64,000 nucleotides of DNA from Sideroxydans sp. (GCA_027310725.1 DAIDAG010000034.1:1-64000), one strand, 5' to 3'. Positions 42,943-54,405 are shown, counted from the stretch's first letter. Notes: a model not told the origin generated them from the letters alone. Numbers and translations: made by a program.

Positions 42943-45248
42943 GCACGCTCCACGGTGATCGTTCCAAACATCGCGCCCAACGCGGCAGTCGCTGTATGAC
43001 CAGTCGCCACGCGCACCACGCCCCTGGGTAATTTATCGTCCACTTCCGCAAGCAGGTTGACGCTACCTTGACCCTGGCTGATCTTGGCCGCTGTACCGGC
43101 CTGCAGGCCAAGTTTCTTCAGTTCTTCGCTATGCATCCATGCCTTGGGCGGCGCCGCGTCGGAAGTAGCTTGCAACGGTGCAGAACGGCGCACGACGGCA
43201 TCTGTCGCGTAGATCGGAACGTCGCTCACCCGCTGCAGACCGCTCGCTGCTGGAGATGGTTTTGCTTCCACCCCCCCGATGGCATTGTTCAATCTGGCAG
43301 TGACATCGATATCCTTCAGCGTTTCGTCGCGCACCGCTTCCGACGTGTCCTGATTGAAACCGTCCAGCTTCAGCAGGTTGCCCAGCACGCGCAACACTTT
43401 CCATGCAGGACGTGCCTCGCCCAATGGCTTGACTGCCCCCTTGAAGCTTTGCACGCGGCCTTCTGTGCTGACAAATGTGCCCGAGGTCTCAGTGAAAGGG
43501 GCGATGGGCAGCAGCACGTCGGCGTATTCCATTGCGCTGTGCTTGTAGGCAGACAGTACGATCACGGTATCGGCGGTCTTAATCGACGCGATGGCTTGCT
43601 GCGGATCGGCGCAATCCAGTTCCGGTTCTACGTTCAGCAACACATAGGCTTTGCGCGGGTTCGCCAGCATGGAAGCGGCATTCAGACCTTTCGCACCCGG
43701 CGTGGCTTGCGCCAGGTAACCGCCGACACTGTTCGCCGCCTCACCGAAGAAACCGAATTTGCCGTTGCTCAGCGCCGCGATCTGTTGCGCCAATGCCTGC
43801 AATTGTGCAGCCTGCGGATGTTGTTGAGCGAAGTTGCCGAGCAGTACGGCGACATGTTGGCCACCAGCCAGGCTCTTGGCAATAGCCGCCGCTTCGCCGC
43901 TTGTATTCTGTGCGCCCTGCTTTTCAGCCATTAGCGCCTTGGAGACCTGGGTCAATGTCTCGACCATTGCATCCGGCGCAACGATGCCTTTGTTCGCGAC
44001 TTTCATCAACAGGTCGTCATCGGCAGAATGGATGATGTTGGCTTGCGCACCCTTTTTCACCGCCAGCCTGATACGTGCAGCCAGCAAGGGATGATCCTTG
44101 CGCAGGAAGCTACCGACGATCAGGAAACGGTCGGCTCGGCTGATATCGGCGACCGACATGCCGAGCCAGGGCGCACCCTGCTGTTTGCTGTCGCTGCTGA
44201 AATCGGATTGGCGCAGACGGAAATCCACGTTCTGGCTGCCGATGCCGCGCATGAGTTTCTGCAACAGGTAGAGTTCTTCCAGTGTGGAGTTGGCTGTCGC
44301 CAGTGCACCGACCTGCTCGACCCCCGCTTCTTCGGAAATTTGACGCAAACCGTTCGCCGCGTACTCCAGCGCGACTTGCCATTCCACTTCCAGCCATTTT
44401 CCGTCCTGCTTGACCATCGGTTTGGTCAGGCGGTCGGCTGTATTCAGGCCTTCATAAGCAAAGCGATCCCTGTCGGACAGCCAGCACTCGTTGATATCTT
44501 CGTTCTCGATAGGCAAAACGCGCAGCACGCGGTTGTTCTTGGTCTGCACTGCGAGATTGGATCCGAGGCTGTCATGCGCACTCACCGAACGACGGCGCGA
44601 CAATTCCCACGAACGCGCCTTGTAGCGGAACGGCTTGCTTGTCAGCGCGCCAACCGGGCACAGGTCGATCATATTGCCGGACAATTCGGAATTCACCGCA
44701 CCGGAAACGAAAGACAGGATCTCTGCGTGTTCGCCGCGGAACGCCTGTCCTAACTCCATCTGCCCGCCGATCTCCTGACCGAAGCGCACACAGCGGGTAC
44801 AGTTGATGCAGCGGCTCATCTCTTCCGCCGACACCAGCGGCCCGATGTCTTTGCTCAGCACCATGCGTTTTTCTTCGTGATAGCGGGAATGTCCTCCGCC
44901 GTAGCCAATCGACATGTCCTGCAGCGTGCACTCGCCGCCCTGATCGCAGATCGGGCAATCCAGCGGATGATTGATCAGCAGGAATTCCATCACACCTTTT
45001 TGCGCCTTCACTGCCTGCTCGGAATGCGTGAACACCTTCATGCCTTCGGCCACCGGTGTGGCGCAGGCGGGTAACGGCTTCGGCGCCTTCTCCACTTGCA
45101 CCAGGCACATGCGGCAATTGGCAGCGATGGAAAGTTTCTTGTGGTAGCAGAAATGCGGGATGGTGATGCCGGCTGAATGCGCGGCCTCGATCACGGTCGA
45201 ACCGTTTTCAGTCTGTATCTGCTTGCCGTCAATTTCAATATTGATCAT
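42939..45248 (-). CDS. nuoG: NADH-quinone oxidoreductase subunit G
   Basis: 769 residues. N-terminal [2Fe-2S] ferredoxin domain ([22 protein letters not shown]), a His-Cys [4Fe-4S] region ([18 protein letters not shown]) and a further cluster motif ([16 protein letters not shown], with [11 protein letters not shown]), then a molybdopterin-oxidoreductase-like domain that no longer binds Mo. Iron-sulfur subunit of the peripheral arm carrying electrons from NuoF toward NuoI. Confidence 0.95.
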   Translation of the reverse strand: MINIEIDGKQIQTENGSTVIEAAHSAGITIPHFCYHKKLSIAANCRMCLVQVEKAPKPLPACATPVAEGMKVFTHSEQAVKAQKGVMEFLLINHPLDCPICDQGGECTLQDMSIGYGGGHSRYHEEKRMVLSKDIGPLVSAEEMSRCINCTRCVRFGQEIGGQMELGQAFRGEHAEILSFVSGAVNSELSGNMIDLCPVGALTSKPFRYKARSWELSRRRSVSAHDSLGSNLAVQTKNNRVLRVLPIENEDINECWLSDRDRFAYEGLNTADRLTKPMVKQDGKWLEVEWQVALEYAANGLRQISEEAGVEQVGALATANSTLEELYLLQKLMRGIGSQNVDFRLRQSDFSSDSKQQGAPWLGMSVADISRADRFLIVGSFLRKDHPLLAARIRLAVKKGAQANIIHSADDDLLMKVANKGIVAPDAMVETLTQVSKALMAEKQGAQNTSGEAAAIAKSLAGGQHVAVLLGNFAQQHPQAAQLQALAQQIAALSNGKFGFFGEAANSVGGYLAQATPGAKGLNAASMLANPRKAYVLLNVEPELDCADPQQAIASIKTADTVIVLSAYKHSAMEYADVLLPIAPFTETSGTFVSTEGRVQSFKGAVKPLGEARPAWKVLRVLGNLLKLDGFNQDTSEAVRDETLKDIDVTARLNNAIGGVEAKPSPAASGLQRVSDVPIYATDAVVRRSAPLQATSDAAPPKAWMHSEELKKLGLQAGTAAKISQGQGSVNLLAEVDDKLPRGVVRVATGHTATAALGAMFGTITVERA

Positions 45249-45268
45249 TACTCACCCGTCCGTCAGCC

Positions 45269-46534
45269 TTACACCAAGCAGCGTTTGTGTTCGATGTGAT
45301 ATTCGAACTCTGCTCGGTAATGTTTGAGGAAACCCTGCACCGGCCACGCCGCTGCATCACCCAATGCGCAAATCGTGCGTCCGGCGATGTTGCCGCACAA
45401 ATCGAGCAGCAGATCCAGATCTTCCGGCCTGCCTTCGCCGTGTTCGATACGGTGGATGATGCGGTACAGCCAGCCGGTGCCTTCACGGCACGGTGTGCAT
45501 TGACCGCAGGATTCTTCGTAATAGAAATAGGACAGGCGCTCCAGCGCCTTTACCATACAGGTGGTCTCGTCCATCACGATGATGGCGCCGGTCCCCAGAT
45601 AGGAGCCCGCCTTTTGCACCGAGTCGAAATCCATGTTGAGATCCATCATGATCTCGGCCGGCAGCACCGGCATGGATGAACCGCCGGGAATCACTGCCTT
45701 CAACTTATGCCCGTTACGCACTCCCCCGGCCATTTCAAGCAGCTTCTTGAATGGTGTGCCCAGCGGCACTTCGAAGTTGCCGGGCTTGTTAACATGGCCC
45801 GACACCGAGAATAGCTTGACGCCGCCACTGTTGGTCACACCCAGACTGGCAAACTTTTGCCCGCCTTCGCGAATGATGTAAGGAATGCTGGCAAAAGTTT
45901 CGGTATTGTTGATGGTGGTCGGTTTGCCGTACAGACCAAAACTGGCGGGGAAAGGCGGCTTGAAACGCGGCTGGCCTTTTTTGCCCTCGAGAGATTCGAG
46001 CAATGCCGTCTCTTCGCCGCAGACGTAGGCGCCATAGCCCATGTGGTTGTGCAGATCGAACTCGAAATCGAAACCGAGGATTTTTTTTCCCAGGTAGCCC
46101 GCTTTGCGTGCTTCTTCGCAAGCCTCTTCCATGCGCTCGTAGGCTTCGAATATCTCGCCATGCACATAGTTGTAGCCGGTCTTCACGCCCATGGTGTAGG
46201 CGGCGATGGCCATGCCTTCAATCAGTTGGTGAGGGTTGTATCGCAGGATATCGCGATCTTTGCAGGTACCCGGCTCGCCTTCGTCCGAATTGCATACCAG
46301 ATACTTTTCGCCTTCATAGTTGCGCGGCATGAAGCTCCACTTCAAACCGGTAGGGAAGCCCGCACCGCCGCGACCCCGCAGGCCGGAATTCTTCACTTCC
46401 GCGATGATCGCTTCCGGCGCTATTTTCTCGGTCAGTATCTTGCGCAGCGCCTGATAACCGCCGACTTTCAGATAGTTCTCCAGCGTCCACGGCTGGTCGA
46501 AATGCATCGTGGTGAGAATGATGGGTTCGCTCAT
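45269..46534 (-). CDS. nuoF: NADH-quinone oxidoreductase subunit F
   Basis: 421 residues. NADH- and FMN-binding subunit: [18 protein letters not shown] (NADH/FMN glycine-rich loop), [32 protein letters not shown]-like segment ([22 protein letters not shown]) and the C-terminal [4Fe-4S] cluster ligands [15 protein letters not shown] plus a later cysteine ([19 protein letters not shown]). Overlaps nuoE by four bases. Confidence 0.96.
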   Translation of the reverse strand: MSEPIILTTMHFDQPWTLENYLKVGGYQALRKILTEKIAPEAIIAEVKNSGLRGRGGAGFPTGLKWSFMPRNYEGEKYLVCNSDEGEPGTCKDRDILRYNPHQLIEGMAIAAYTMGVKTGYNYVHGEIFEAYERMEEACEEARKAGYLGKKILGFDFEFDLHNHMGYGAYVCGEETALLESLEGKKGQPRFKPPFPASFGLYGKPTTINNTETFASIPYIIREGGQKFASLGVTNSGGVKLFSVSGHVNKPGNFEVPLGTPFKKLLEMAGGVRNGHKLKAVIPGGSSMPVLPAEIMMDLNMDFDSVQKAGSYLGTGAIIVMDETTCMVKALERLSYFYYEESCGQCTPCREGTGWLYRIIHRIEHGEGRPEDLDLLLDLCGNIAGRTICALGDAAAWPVQGFLKHYRAEFEYHIEHKRCLV

Positions 46535-47010
46535 TGCTTATCCAGTTCTGCCAGAATCTGGTCGATCTTTTCGCTGGTCAAACGACCGCACAGCTTCTTG
46601 TTGTTGATGGTGAACATCGGCGCATCCACACAGGCACCCATGCACTCTCCCTCGCGCAGGCCGAATCTTCCGTCCGCGGTGACTTCACCCGGGCCGATGC
46701 CGAGCCTTTTGTTCAGATGTGCCAGCGTATCGTCGGAACCGCACAATTGGCACGACAGGTTGGTACACACTGTCAGCGTGTACTTGCCCATCGGTTTGAG
46801 CTGGTACATGTGGTAGAAAGTCGCCACTTCGTACACGGCCATCTGCGGCATGCCCAGATATACGGCGATGTCTGCCATGTCTTCGGGAGCGATCCACCCT
46901 TTTTCATCCTGCACGAATCGCAACGCCGCCATCACGGCTGACTGGCGCTGATCGGCAGGGTACTTCTTCAGCTCTTTGTCGATGAGCGTAGTGATCTGTT
47001 GGGATAACAT
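46531..47010 (-). CDS. nuoE: NADH-quinone oxidoreductase subunit E
   Basis: 159 residues, thioredoxin-like [2Fe-2S] subunit beside NuoF. Cluster N1a ligands are in [12 protein letters not shown] and [14 protein letters not shown]. The stop/start pairs with nuoF and nuoD overlap, consistent with a single tightly coupled transcript. Confidence 0.95.
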   Translation of the reverse strand: MLSQQITTLIDKELKKYPADQRQSAVMAALRFVQDEKGWIAPEDMADIAVYLGMPQMAVYEVATFYHMYQLKPMGKYTLTVCTNLSCQLCGSDDTLAHLNKRLGIGPGEVTADGRFGLREGECMGACVDAPMFTINNKKLCGRLTSEKIDQILAELDKQ

Positions 47011-48263
47011 CAGCGGTCTATCTCCCCGAAAACGATGTCCTGCGTACCGATGATGGCCACCACATCGGCGATCATGTGACCACGCACCATCTCGTCCAAA
47101 CCGGACAGATGGGGGAACCCGGCCGACCGTATCTTCATGCGATATGGTTTGTTCGCACCATCCGACACCATATAGATGCCGAACTCACCTTTGGAATGCT
47201 CGACGGCGGCATACGCCTCGCCCGCGGGCACATGAAAACCTTCGCTGAACAACTTGAAATGGTGGATCAGTTCTTCCATATTCTGCTTCATGGACTCGCG
47301 ATTGGGCGGCGCGAACTTGAGATCATTCGTCATCACCGGTCCCGGATTCTTGCGCAGCCAATCGATACATTGCCTGATGATACGGTTGCTTTGCCTCATC
47401 TCCTCAACGCGCACCAGATATCGATCGTAGCAATCGCCCTCGACACCTACCGGGATATCGAAGTCGATACGGTCATAAACTTCGTAAGGCTGTTTTTTGC
47501 GCAGGTCCCACACCACACCCGAGCCGCGCAGCATCGGACCGGTAAAACCCAGTGCCAGCGCACGTTCCGGCGACACGACACCGATACCCACCGTACGCTG
47601 TTTCCAAATGCGGTTGTCGGTCAGCAGCGTCTCGTATTCGTCAATATGGCCGGGGAAACGGTTGGTGAAGTCTTCCATGAAATCAAGCAAAGAACCCTGG
47701 CGGCTCTCGTTCATCTTCTTCACCGCCGCCGCGTTGTGGATCTTGCTCGCCTGGTATTGCGGCATGGAATCCGGCAGGTCGCGATACACACCGCCGGGAC
47801 GGTAGTAAGACGCATGCAAACGTGCGCCGGAAACCGCCTCGTAGGCATCCATCAAATCTTCGCGCTCGCGGAAGGTGTAAAACATCGGGGACATTGCGCC
47901 ACAGTCGAGGGCGGAAGCGCCTAGCCACAACAGATGGTTCAGGATACGCGTGATCTCGTCGAACATGACGCGTATGTACTGCGCCCTGACCGGCACTTCG
48001 ATGCCCGCCAGCTTCTCGATCGCCATCACATAAGCGTGCTCGTTGAGCATCATGGACACGTAGTCCAATCGATCCATGTAAGGGACAGACTGCAGAAAAG
48101 TCTTGTGCTCGGCTAGTTTCTCGGTCGCGCGGTGCAACAGCCCGATGTGCGGGTCGGCACGTTCTATAACTTCGCCATCAAGCTCCAGCACCAGACGCAA
48201 CACGCCGTGCGCCGCAGGGTGCTGAGGACCAAAATTCATGGTGTAGTTTTTTATCTCAGCCAT
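47010..48263 (-). CDS. nuoD: NADH-quinone oxidoreductase subunit D
   Basis: 417 residues, 49-kDa-type subunit forming the quinone site with NuoB. Blocks: [22 protein letters not shown] (quinone-site His), [37 protein letters not shown], and C-terminal DIVFGEIDR. The start at 48263 has GGCGGAG upstream. The first 36 bases around this start are duplicated 134 bp upstream (see the repeat entries). Confidence 0.96.
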   Translation of the reverse strand: MAEIKNYTMNFGPQHPAAHGVLRLVLELDGEVIERADPHIGLLHRATEKLAEHKTFLQSVPYMDRLDYVSMMLNEHAYVMAIEKLAGIEVPVRAQYIRVMFDEITRILNHLLWLGASALDCGAMSPMFYTFREREDLMDAYEAVSGARLHASYYRPGGVYRDLPDSMPQYQASKIHNAAAVKKMNESRQGSLLDFMEDFTNRFPGHIDEYETLLTDNRIWKQRTVGIGVVSPERALALGFTGPMLRGSGVVWDLRKKQPYEVYDRIDFDIPVGVEGDCYDRYLVRVEEMRQSNRIIRQCIDWLRKNPGPVMTNDLKFAPPNRESMKQNMEELIHHFKLFSEGFHVPAGEAYAAVEHSKGEFGIYMVSDGANKPYRMKIRSAGFPHLSGLDEMVRGHMIADVVAIIGTQDIVFGEIDR

Positions 48264-48266
48264 AAC
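48231..48266. repeat. 36-bp direct repeat, copy 1 (5' end of nuoD)
   Basis: Identical over 36 bp to 48365-48400. Covers the start codon and first 11 codons of nuoD ([11 protein letters not shown]). Confidence 0.9.
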
Positions 48267-48364
48267 TCCGCCTATCTCGACACCAGGTTCAACATGCGTT
48301 CACCATGGATTTCAGTGAAGGCTAACTTGCACAAGCAAGTTAAGCCCAAAGGGCGGCCGTAACT

Positions 48365-48400
48365 AAAATTCATGGTGTAGTTTTTTATCTCAGCCATAAC
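48365..48400. repeat. 36-bp direct repeat, copy 2 (partial nuoD duplication in nuoC-nuoD gap)
   Basis: Repeats the nuoD start and first codons. On the minus strand this copy would encode [11 protein letters not shown] followed by about 29 unrelated codons and a stop just before the true nuoD binding site. Between the copies there is a small hairpin AACTTGC-ACAA-GCAAGTT. The result is a 155-bp gap in an otherwise tightly packed operon. Confidence 0.9.
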
Positions 48401-48418
48401 GTTGCCTTTTTTGTTCTG

Positions 48419-49048
48419 TTAGGAACGACCGTAATTCTCTTCGCGCATCGTGCGCGGCGTGATCTCGCGCGGCTCCACTGTCACCGGCTCGTAGACCACA
48501 CGCTGCTGCGCGGCGTCGTACCGCATCTCTACGGTGCCGGATAACGGAAAGTCCTTGCGGAACGGGTTGCCGACAAATCCGTAATCGGTGAGGATGCGGC
48601 GCAGGTCGGGGTGGCCGACGAAAATAATGCCGAACAGGTCGAATGCCTCGCGCTCATACCAGTTGGCGGACGGCCATATTCCGGTGACTGAATTCAAAAC
48701 CGGCATCGCGTCATCGTCCGCATATACACGGACGCGCAGACGAATGTTGTGAGTGACTGACAGCAGGTGATAGACAGCAGCAAATCTGGCACCAACGCGC
48801 GGCGCATCGGGCAGATACTTGCCGTCCTCGCACAACTCGCTGCCATAGGTTGAATAATCGATGCCGCATACATCGACCAGCGCTTCGAAACGCAGATCGG
48901 CATCGTCGCGCAGGCGAGTGAAAACACCGAGCATATCGGCGGCATTGACCACCAGAGTAAGTTCGCCCAAGTATTCAACCAGACTGACAACTTTGCCCGA
49001 GAAAGCCTCGTTCAGATTTGCGGAGAGTATGTTCAGGTCGGTAGCCAT
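48419..49048 (-). CDS. nuoC: NADH-quinone oxidoreductase subunit C
   Basis: 209 residues, 30-kDa-type subunit, separate from NuoD (not fused as in E. coli). Blocks: [82 protein letters not shown] (the family signature, from [14 protein letters not shown] on). Confidence 0.95.
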   Translation of the reverse strand: MATDLNILSANLNEAFSGKVVSLVEYLGELTLVVNAADMLGVFTRLRDDADLRFEALVDVCGIDYSTYGSELCEDGKYLPDAPRVGARFAAVYHLLSVTHNIRLRVRVYADDDAMPVLNSVTGIWPSANWYEREAFDLFGIIFVGHPDLRRILTDYGFVGNPFRKDFPLSGTVEMRYDAAQQRVVYEPVTVEPREITPRTMREENYGRS

Positions 49049-49054
49049 ATCATC

Positions 49055-49534
49055 CTATCGCGCAATGGTGTTGGTGCGTTTGATCTTGTTCTGCAACTGG
49101 ATGATGCCGTAGATCAGCGCCTCGGCAGTCGGCGGACAACCGGGAACGTAGATGTCCACCGGCACGATACGGTCGCATCCGCGCACTACCGAGTAGGAAT
49201 AATGGTAATAACCGCCACCGTTGGCACAGGAACCCATCGATATCACATAACGAGGTTCGGCCATTTGGTCATAGACTTTACGCAAGGCCGGCGCCATCTT
49301 GTTGCACAGCGTTCCCGCCACGATCATCAAGTCCGATTGCCTTGGGCTTGGGCGAAAAACCTCGGCTCCAAAACGGGACAAGTCGTAACGGGGCGCCACT
49401 GCATGCATCATCTCCACTGCACAGCAGGCCAGACCAAAAGTCATCGGCCACAGCGAACCGGTACGAACATAGTTGATCACCGCATCGGCATTGGCTGTGA
49501 TGAACCCTTTATTCAGAACGCCTTCTATTCCCAT
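49055..49534 (-). CDS. nuoB: NADH-quinone oxidoreductase subunit B
   Basis: 159 residues from ATG 49534 (AAGGAG seven bases upstream; the frame to 49555 would extend into nuoA). Carries cluster N2, the direct electron donor to quinone: ligands in [14 protein letters not shown] (adjacent cysteines), [13 protein letters not shown] and [11 protein letters not shown]. Confidence 0.95.
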   Translation of the reverse strand: MGIEGVLNKGFITANADAVINYVRTGSLWPMTFGLACCAVEMMHAVAPRYDLSRFGAEVFRPSPRQSDLMIVAGTLCNKMAPALRKVYDQMAEPRYVISMGSCANGGGYYHYSYSVVRGCDRIVPVDIYVPGCPPTAEALIYGIIQLQNKIKRTNTIAR

Positions 49535-49881
49535 TCCAAGGCTCCTTTCATCCATTCATAAATAAAGCCAACCACGAGGATGGCCAAAAAGATCATCATG
49601 GAAACAAAACCGAAGGTTCCGATCTCTTTGAGCACGATCGCCCATGGAAAAAGAAAGGCGATTTCAAGATCGAACAGGATGAAGAGGATGGCTACAAGAT
49701 AAAAACGCACGTCGAACTTCATGCGCGCGTCTTCGAATGCTTCGAAACCGCATTCATAGGGAGAGTTTTTTTTGTCGTCCGGGCGGTTAGGGCCGATCAG
49801 CCCGCCCAATGCCAAAGGCAATACGCCTATCAAAAGCGCAATGATGATGAACAGCAGAACCGGAAAATAATTTTCCAACAT
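49525..49881 (-). CDS. nuoA: NADH-quinone oxidoreductase subunit A
   Basis: 118 residues from ATG 49881 ([11 protein letters not shown]), three helices. Blocks: [49 protein letters not shown], in which the cysteine and acidic residues lie near the quinone channel. First gene of the operon, overlapping nuoB by ten bases; the operon promoter should lie upstream, near or within the tRNA gap. Confidence 0.95.
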   Translation of the reverse strand: MLENYFPVLLFIIIALLIGVLPLALGGLIGPNRPDDKKNSPYECGFEAFEDARMKFDVRFYLVAILFILFDLEIAFLFPWAIVLKEIGTFGFVSMMIFLAILVVGFIYEWMKGALEWE

Positions 49882-49987
49882 ATCTTGAGTCCCCTCCTCA
49901 GTTGGCTCCTGATGCAGCTCAGAACAGAATGCTATTCTAGTCTTGTTTCTTATCAACCTTCAGCTTGCCGGCCTCGGTTTTTCGTTT

Positions 49988-50074
49988 TGGTGCGGGGCAA
50001 GGGACTCGAACCCTCACGTCCTTACGGACACAGCCACCTCAAGGCTGCGCGTCTACCAATTCCGCCAACTCCGC
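49988..50074 (-). tRNA. tRNA-Leu, anticodon GAG
   Basis: 87 nt including a genome-encoded CCA. On the minus strand: acceptor GCGGAGT, D loop AATTGGTAGA, anticodon stem CAGCC/GGCTG with loop TTGAGGT (GAG anticodon), a long variable arm TGTCCGTAAGGACG as in class II tRNAs, and T arm GGTTCGAGTCC. The acceptor stem shows one A-C mismatch (position 5 with 68). Leu(GAG) next to secG is common in betaproteobacteria. Confidence 0.95.
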
Positions 50075-50099
50075 ATGTTGCTTGTTATTGTTATTTTTA

Positions 50100-50447
50100 T
50101 TATTTTGGTATTTGTTGCGATTTCGAATCGCCTGTTTCAGCAGCTGCCGACGCAGGCATAGACTGCTGCTGCAGTTTTTGCACGTCAACTTTATCCAGCA
50201 CGCTCTGCTCTTTGGAAGGACGCGAATATATATAAGTCAACGAAAGACTGGTGATGAAGAATATCGTCGCCGCTATCGCCGTGCTACGACTCAGAAAATT
50301 GGCTGAACCACTAGATCCGAACAAACTCCCTGCGGAACCGGAGCCGAAAGCCGCCCCCATATCCGCTCCCTTGCCGTGCTGGATCAATACCAAACCGATC
50401 AACACTACCGCGGTTATCACATGCACTACCCAAACTAGATTTTCCAC
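50100..50447 (-). CDS. secG: Preprotein translocase subunit SecG
   Basis: 115 residues, two helices (about 3-22 and 55-76). Core [39 protein letters not shown] is the usual SecG loop and second-helix region. The C-terminal tail is polar, rich in Gln, Ser and Lys. Stimulates SecYEG-dependent protein export. In the usual order between tpiA and tRNA-Leu. Confidence 0.92.
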   Translation of the reverse strand: MENLVWVVHVITAVVLIGLVLIQHGKGADMGAAFGSGSAGSLFGSSGSANFLSRSTAIAATIFFITSLSLTYIYSRPSKEQSVLDKVDVQKLQQQSMPASAAAETGDSKSQQIPK

Positions 50448-50477
50448 AAACCACTCCGAAACGAATCAATCACTTAC

Positions 50478-51230
50478 CTACTGACCTGCGCGGCAGATCC
50501 CCAAAAACTCTTCGGCGACCAACGCTGCTCCACCGATCAATCCGCCATCTATATCCTCCATAGCGAACAACGCCGGCGCGTTAGCCGCCTTTACGCTACC
50601 ACCATACAGTATAACCAATCCTTCGGCCACATGCGCATCATGCCCGGCCACACGCCGGCGAATGAAGGCATGCACTGCCTGCGCCTGCTCCTGCGAAGCA
50701 GTCTTGCCGGTGCCGATCGCCCATACCGGCTCGTACGCTACAACCGCCTTACCCAAAGCCGGCACTCCGACCAGTGCAATGACCGCATCCAACTGTTCGG
50801 CGACGACTGATTCCGTGTCGCCATTCTCGCGCTGCTCCAGCGTCTCGCCCACACAAAGTATGGGAATCAAACCTGCGCTTTGAGCTGCCGCGAACTTCTC
50901 TGCCACCAATCGACTGGTCTCGCCGTAAATGTTGCGTCGCTCTGAATGTCCAACTATTACATAAGTACATCCAAATTCCACCAGCATGGAAGCGGAAACC
51001 TCACCGGTAAATGCCCCTTTTTCGAGCTGGTGTACGTCCTGTGCACCCCACTTTACAGCCGAAGCGGTTAATTCCTGTTTAAGTTGCGCCAGATAGGGAA
51101 AAGGACAGCAGACCGCAATATCCACACGTGACAATTGTGCAGAACCGCTCTTTATGGCGGACAGCAGCGACTCGTTCTGAGCCAGCGATCCATGCATTTT
51201 CCAATTTCCAACTACCAGTTTGCGACGCAT
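50478..51230 (-). CDS. tpiA: Triose-phosphate isomerase
   Basis: 250 residues from ATG 51230. Interconverts dihydroxyacetone phosphate and glyceraldehyde 3-phosphate in the cytoplasm. The TIM barrel has N11/K13 in GNWKMHG, catalytic histidine in VIVGHSERR, catalytic glutamate in VVAYEPVWAIGTGKTAS, and the phosphate loop YGGSVKAANA. No strong ribosome-binding site; the frame is also open to 51293, but the MRRKLVVGNWKMHG start fits the family. Confidence 0.95.
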   Translation of the reverse strand: MRRKLVVGNWKMHGSLAQNESLLSAIKSGSAQLSRVDIAVCCPFPYLAQLKQELTASAVKWGAQDVHQLEKGAFTGEVSASMLVEFGCTYVIVGHSERRNIYGETSRLVAEKFAAAQSAGLIPILCVGETLEQRENGDTESVVAEQLDAVIALVGVPALGKAVVAYEPVWAIGTGKTASQEQAQAVHAFIRRRVAGHDAHVAEGLVILYGGSVKAANAPALFAMEDIDGGLIGGAALVAEEFLGICRAGQ

Positions 51231-51354
51231 CAGGATCAATTTCCGCCTTTGACCGAAGGCGGCGATAGTACCGATGAAAACTAAAATGGTCAATCCGGGC
51301 GCTTCCCCACCGCCAAAGTTTGCTTATCCTCCGCCAGTATCGCCGCTTCGCCGA

Positions 51355-51384
51355 TTGTTACATTGTGTAATAATTATGTAACAA
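51355..51384 (+). promoter_or_regulatory. Pho-box-like element upstream of pstS
   Basis: Three copies of a TGTWAYA motif at about one helical turn apart: TGTTACA (51356), TGTAATA (51366) and TGTAACA (51377), resembling tandem PhoB half-sites (CTGTCAT at 11-bp spacing). The outer two also form an inverted repeat TGTTACAT/ATGTAACA. It ends 73 bp before the pstS start. Confidence 0.6.
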
Positions 51385-51457
51385 ACACGCATTAAGATGC
51401 GTTTCGCTACAAACGGCAAGCAAACGAATCATCCTTAAAATTGGGAGAAAAACTGAA

Positions 51458-52504
51458 ATGACCAAACTGAACCGTCTTCTAAGCAGTATCGGGCTGTCTG
51501 CCGCATTGCTGTCTGCTGGCGCTGCATATGCCGGCGATATTACCGGCGCAGGCGCCACCTTCCCTTACCCGATCTATGCCAAATGGGCTGAAGCCTACAA
51601 AGCTCAAACCGACGTGGGCATGAACTACCAGTCTATCGGCTCCGGTGGCGGTATCAAGCAGATCCAGGCCAAGACCGTGGACTTTGGCGCAACCGATGCT
51701 CCCCTGAACGAAAGTGAATTGGCCGCCTCCGGATTGACCCAGTTCCCTGCCGTGATGGGTGGCGTGGTGCCGGTCGTCAACATCAATGGTGTCGATGCAG
51801 GCAAACTGAAACTGGACGGCAAAGTATTGGCCGATATCTTCCAGGGCAAGATCACAAAATGGAGTGATCCGCGCATTGCAGCAGACAACGCAGGTATTGC
51901 CTTGCCGAATGAGGACATCACCGTGGTACACCGCGCCGACGGTTCCGGCACCACTTTCATCTTCACCACTTACCTGTCGCAAGTCAGTGCGGACTGGAAG
52001 AAAAGCATAGGTGCTGACAAAGCTGTGGCATGGCCTGTTGGTACTGGCGGCAAGGGCAACGAAGGCGTCGCTTCTTACGTCCAACGCATCAAGAATTCCA
52101 TCGGTTATGTGGAATACGCCTACGCCCTGCAAAACAAGATGTCCTTCACTCAAATGAAGAACCGCGACGGACAGTTCGTCAAACCCGACGATAGCAGCTT
52201 CAAGGCTGCAGCTGCCAATGCCAAATGGGATGCCAACAAAGGTTTCTATGAAATCCTGACCAACGAACCGGGTAAGGACAGCTGGCCCATCACTGGCGCC
52301 ACCTTCATCCTGGTATACAAGACTGCGGAAAAGGCGGACAACGCAAAGGAAGTGCTGAAGTTCTTCGACTGGGCATTCAGCAATGGCGACAAGCTGGCTT
52401 CGGACCTGGACTACGTGCCGCTTCCAGCCAATCTGAAGAAGATGATCCGCGACGCCTGGAAAGTCCAAGTCAAGGATGCATCAGGCAAAGCACTGTGGAA
52501 GTAA
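51458..52504 (+). CDS. pstS: Phosphate ABC transporter, substrate-binding protein
   Basis: 348 residues. A signal peptide (to about AAYAGD) is followed by the high-affinity phosphate-binding fold: ITGAGATFPYPIYAKWAEAYK, GSGGGIKQIQAKTVDFGATDAPL and HRADGSGTTFIFTTYLSQVS, with the serine, threonine, arginine and aspartate residues that hold phosphate. A GGGAG precedes the ATG. Delivers phosphate to PstCAB in the inner membrane. Confidence 0.96.
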   Translation: MTKLNRLLSSIGLSAALLSAGAAYAGDITGAGATFPYPIYAKWAEAYKAQTDVGMNYQSIGSGGGIKQIQAKTVDFGATDAPLNESELAASGLTQFPAVMGGVVPVVNINGVDAGKLKLDGKVLADIFQGKITKWSDPRIAADNAGIALPNEDITVVHRADGSGTTFIFTTYLSQVSADWKKSIGADKAVAWPVGTGGKGNEGVASYVQRIKNSIGYVEYAYALQNKMSFTQMKNRDGQFVKPDDSSFKAAAANAKWDANKGFYEILTNEPGKDSWPITGATFILVYKTAEKADNAKEVLKFFDWAFSNGDKLASDLDYVPLPANLKKMIRDAWKVQVKDASGKALWK

Positions 52505-52528
52505 GCAACACGTTCTAAGTTATAATTG

Positions 52529-52557
52529 CGGGGGCACAAAACGCCCCCGTAATTTTT
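52529..52557 (+). terminator. Hairpin with T tract between pstS and pstC
   Basis: CGGGGGC and GCCCCCG close a seven-base loop and are followed by TAATTTTTC. Probably an attenuator that keeps pstS mRNA more abundant than pstCAB, a common arrangement. Confidence 0.85.
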
Positions 52558-52578
52558 CAAACTCCTCAAAATCGAATT

Positions 52579-53541
52579 ATGCCGACGTTCCTACAAGAAG
52601 CGCGCCTTAAACGACAAGTCGTTCAAGACCTGTTGTTCCGCAATCTGACACGTCTTGCAGCTTTCGCGGTACTGGCCTTGCTTGCAGCGATCATCGCTTC
52701 GCTGGTCGTGGGCAGCATGCCCGCCATTCACGCCTTTGGTTTCGGGTTTCTGACCAGCTCCGTGTGGGATCCGGTCAAGGACGAATATGGGGCCCTGATT
52801 CCCATCGTCGGCACTCTGGTTACTTCGGGCATCGCGCTGTTGATCGCGATCCCTGTCAGTTTCGGCATCGCCATCTTTTTGACCGAACTCTCGCCAAACT
52901 GGCTGCGCCGTCCGCTGGGCATCGCCGTCGAACTGCTGGCCGGCATCCCCAGCATCATTTACGGCATGTGGGGACTGTTTGTTTTTGCCCCGCTGTTCGG
53001 CGATTACGTTGAACCCTGGATCAACAACCATATCGGAAAAATGCCTTTCATCGGGCCATTTTTCTCCGGCCCGCCCATGGGCATCGGCATGCTCACTGCC
53101 GGCATCATCCTGGCGATCATGGTTATCCCTTTTATCGCTTCGGTGATGCGCGATGTTTTCGATGTCGTACCCGCTATGCTCAAGGAGTCCGCCTATGGCC
53201 TGGGCTCAACAACATGGGAAGTGATGTGGAATGTGGTACTGCCATATACCAGGATAGGCGTGGTTGGCGGCATCATGCTAGGCCTCGGACGTGCGCTGGG
53301 TGAAACGATGGCCGTCACTTTCGTCATCGGAAACGCAAACCAGCTGAACAAATCCCTGTTCATGCCAGGCAACAGCATCGCATCGGCCCTGGCCAACGAA
53401 TTCAACGAAGCCGTGGGAACGTTATATACATCATCTCTTATCGAGCTCGGCCTGATCCTGTTCTTCATCACATTTGTCGTACTTTCACTCGCTCGCCTCC
53501 TGCTGCTCAAGATGGCGCAACGCGAAGGACATGGAGCCTGA
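52579..53541 (+). CDS. pstC: Phosphate ABC transporter permease PstC
   Basis: 320 residues, about six helices. MetI-like permease with [51 protein letters not shown] and the EAA-loop [23 protein letters not shown]. Inner-membrane half of the phosphate channel with PstA. Longer periplasmic loop between helices 3 and 4. Confidence 0.95.
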   Translation: MPTFLQEARLKRQVVQDLLFRNLTRLAAFAVLALLAAIIASLVVGSMPAIHAFGFGFLTSSVWDPVKDEYGALIPIVGTLVTSGIALLIAIPVSFGIAIFLTELSPNWLRRPLGIAVELLAGIPSIIYGMWGLFVFAPLFGDYVEPWINNHIGKMPFIGPFFSGPPMGIGMLTAGIILAIMVIPFIASVMRDVFDVVPAMLKESAYGLGSTTWEVMWNVVLPYTRIGVVGGIMLGLGRALGETMAVTFVIGNANQLNKSLFMPGNSIASALANEFNEAVGTLYTSSLIELGLILFFITFVVLSLARLLLLKMAQREGHGA

Positions 53542-53542
53542 C

Positions 53543-54394
53543 ATGTCGTACTCGTACCTATACGCCCGTCGTCGCATCGTCAACATGGTCAGCCTGAGCA
53601 TCTCGGTGTTCACCATGTTGTTCGGATTGTTCTGGCTGGGCTGGATACTGTGGACTCTGCTGGACAATGGCTTGCCGGGCCTCAGCCTGCATGTATTCAC
53701 GCAAAGCACACCGCCGCCCGGCAGCAATGGCGGATTGATCAACGCCATCGTCGGCAGCTTGATGATGGTCTTTGTCGGGGTCCTCATTGGCACCCCGATA
53801 GGCATACTTGCCGGCACCTACCTTGCCGAATTCGGCCAGCGAGGCTGGCTCGCTCCGCTCACCCGTTTCATTAACGACATCCTGCTGTCCGCGCCATCCA
53901 TTGTCATCGGTATCTTTGTATATGCGGTCTATGTTGCCAAGGTCGGGCACTTCGCCGGCTGGGGCGGTGCATTCGCCCTCGCCATCCTGGTTATTCCGGT
54001 CGTCCTCCGCACCACCGAGAACATGCTGCGTCTCGTCCCCAACAGCCTGCGCGAAGCGGCGGCGGCGCTGGGCGCGCCACAATGGAAAGTGATCAGCTTC
54101 GTCACCCTGCGTGCAGCTCGCGCCGGGATACTGACCGGCATACTGCTGGCCGTCGCGCGTATCAGCGGTGAAACAGCACCGCTGTTGTTCACCGCGCTCA
54201 ACAACCAGTTCTGGTCGAGCGACATGAACAAGCCTTTATCCAACCTGCCCGTGGTCATCTTCCAGTTCGCGATGAGCCCATACGAGGACTGGCAAAAACT
54301 CGCCTGGGCGGGTGCATTGATCATCACCCTGAGCGTACTCACCCTGAACATTCTGGCGCGGGTATTGTTCCGCCAGAAAGCGAATTCCCAATGA
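53543..54394 (+). CDS. pstA: Phosphate ABC transporter permease PstA
   Basis: 283 residues from ATG 53543 (GGAG six bases upstream; frame open earlier within pstC). Six helices. MetI-like motifs [46 protein letters not shown] and [22 protein letters not shown]. Starts one base after the pstC stop. Confidence 0.95.
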   Translation: MSYSYLYARRRIVNMVSLSISVFTMLFGLFWLGWILWTLLDNGLPGLSLHVFTQSTPPPGSNGGLINAIVGSLMMVFVGVLIGTPIGILAGTYLAEFGQRGWLAPLTRFINDILLSAPSIVIGIFVYAVYVAKVGHFAGWGGAFALAILVIPVVLRTTENMLRLVPNSLREAAAALGAPQWKVISFVTLRAARAGILTGILLAVARISGETAPLLFTALNNQFWSSDMNKPLSNLPVVIFQFAMSPYEDWQKLAWAGALIITLSVLTLNILARVLFRQKANSQ

Positions 54395-54405
54395 GGATCG
54401 AAGAA

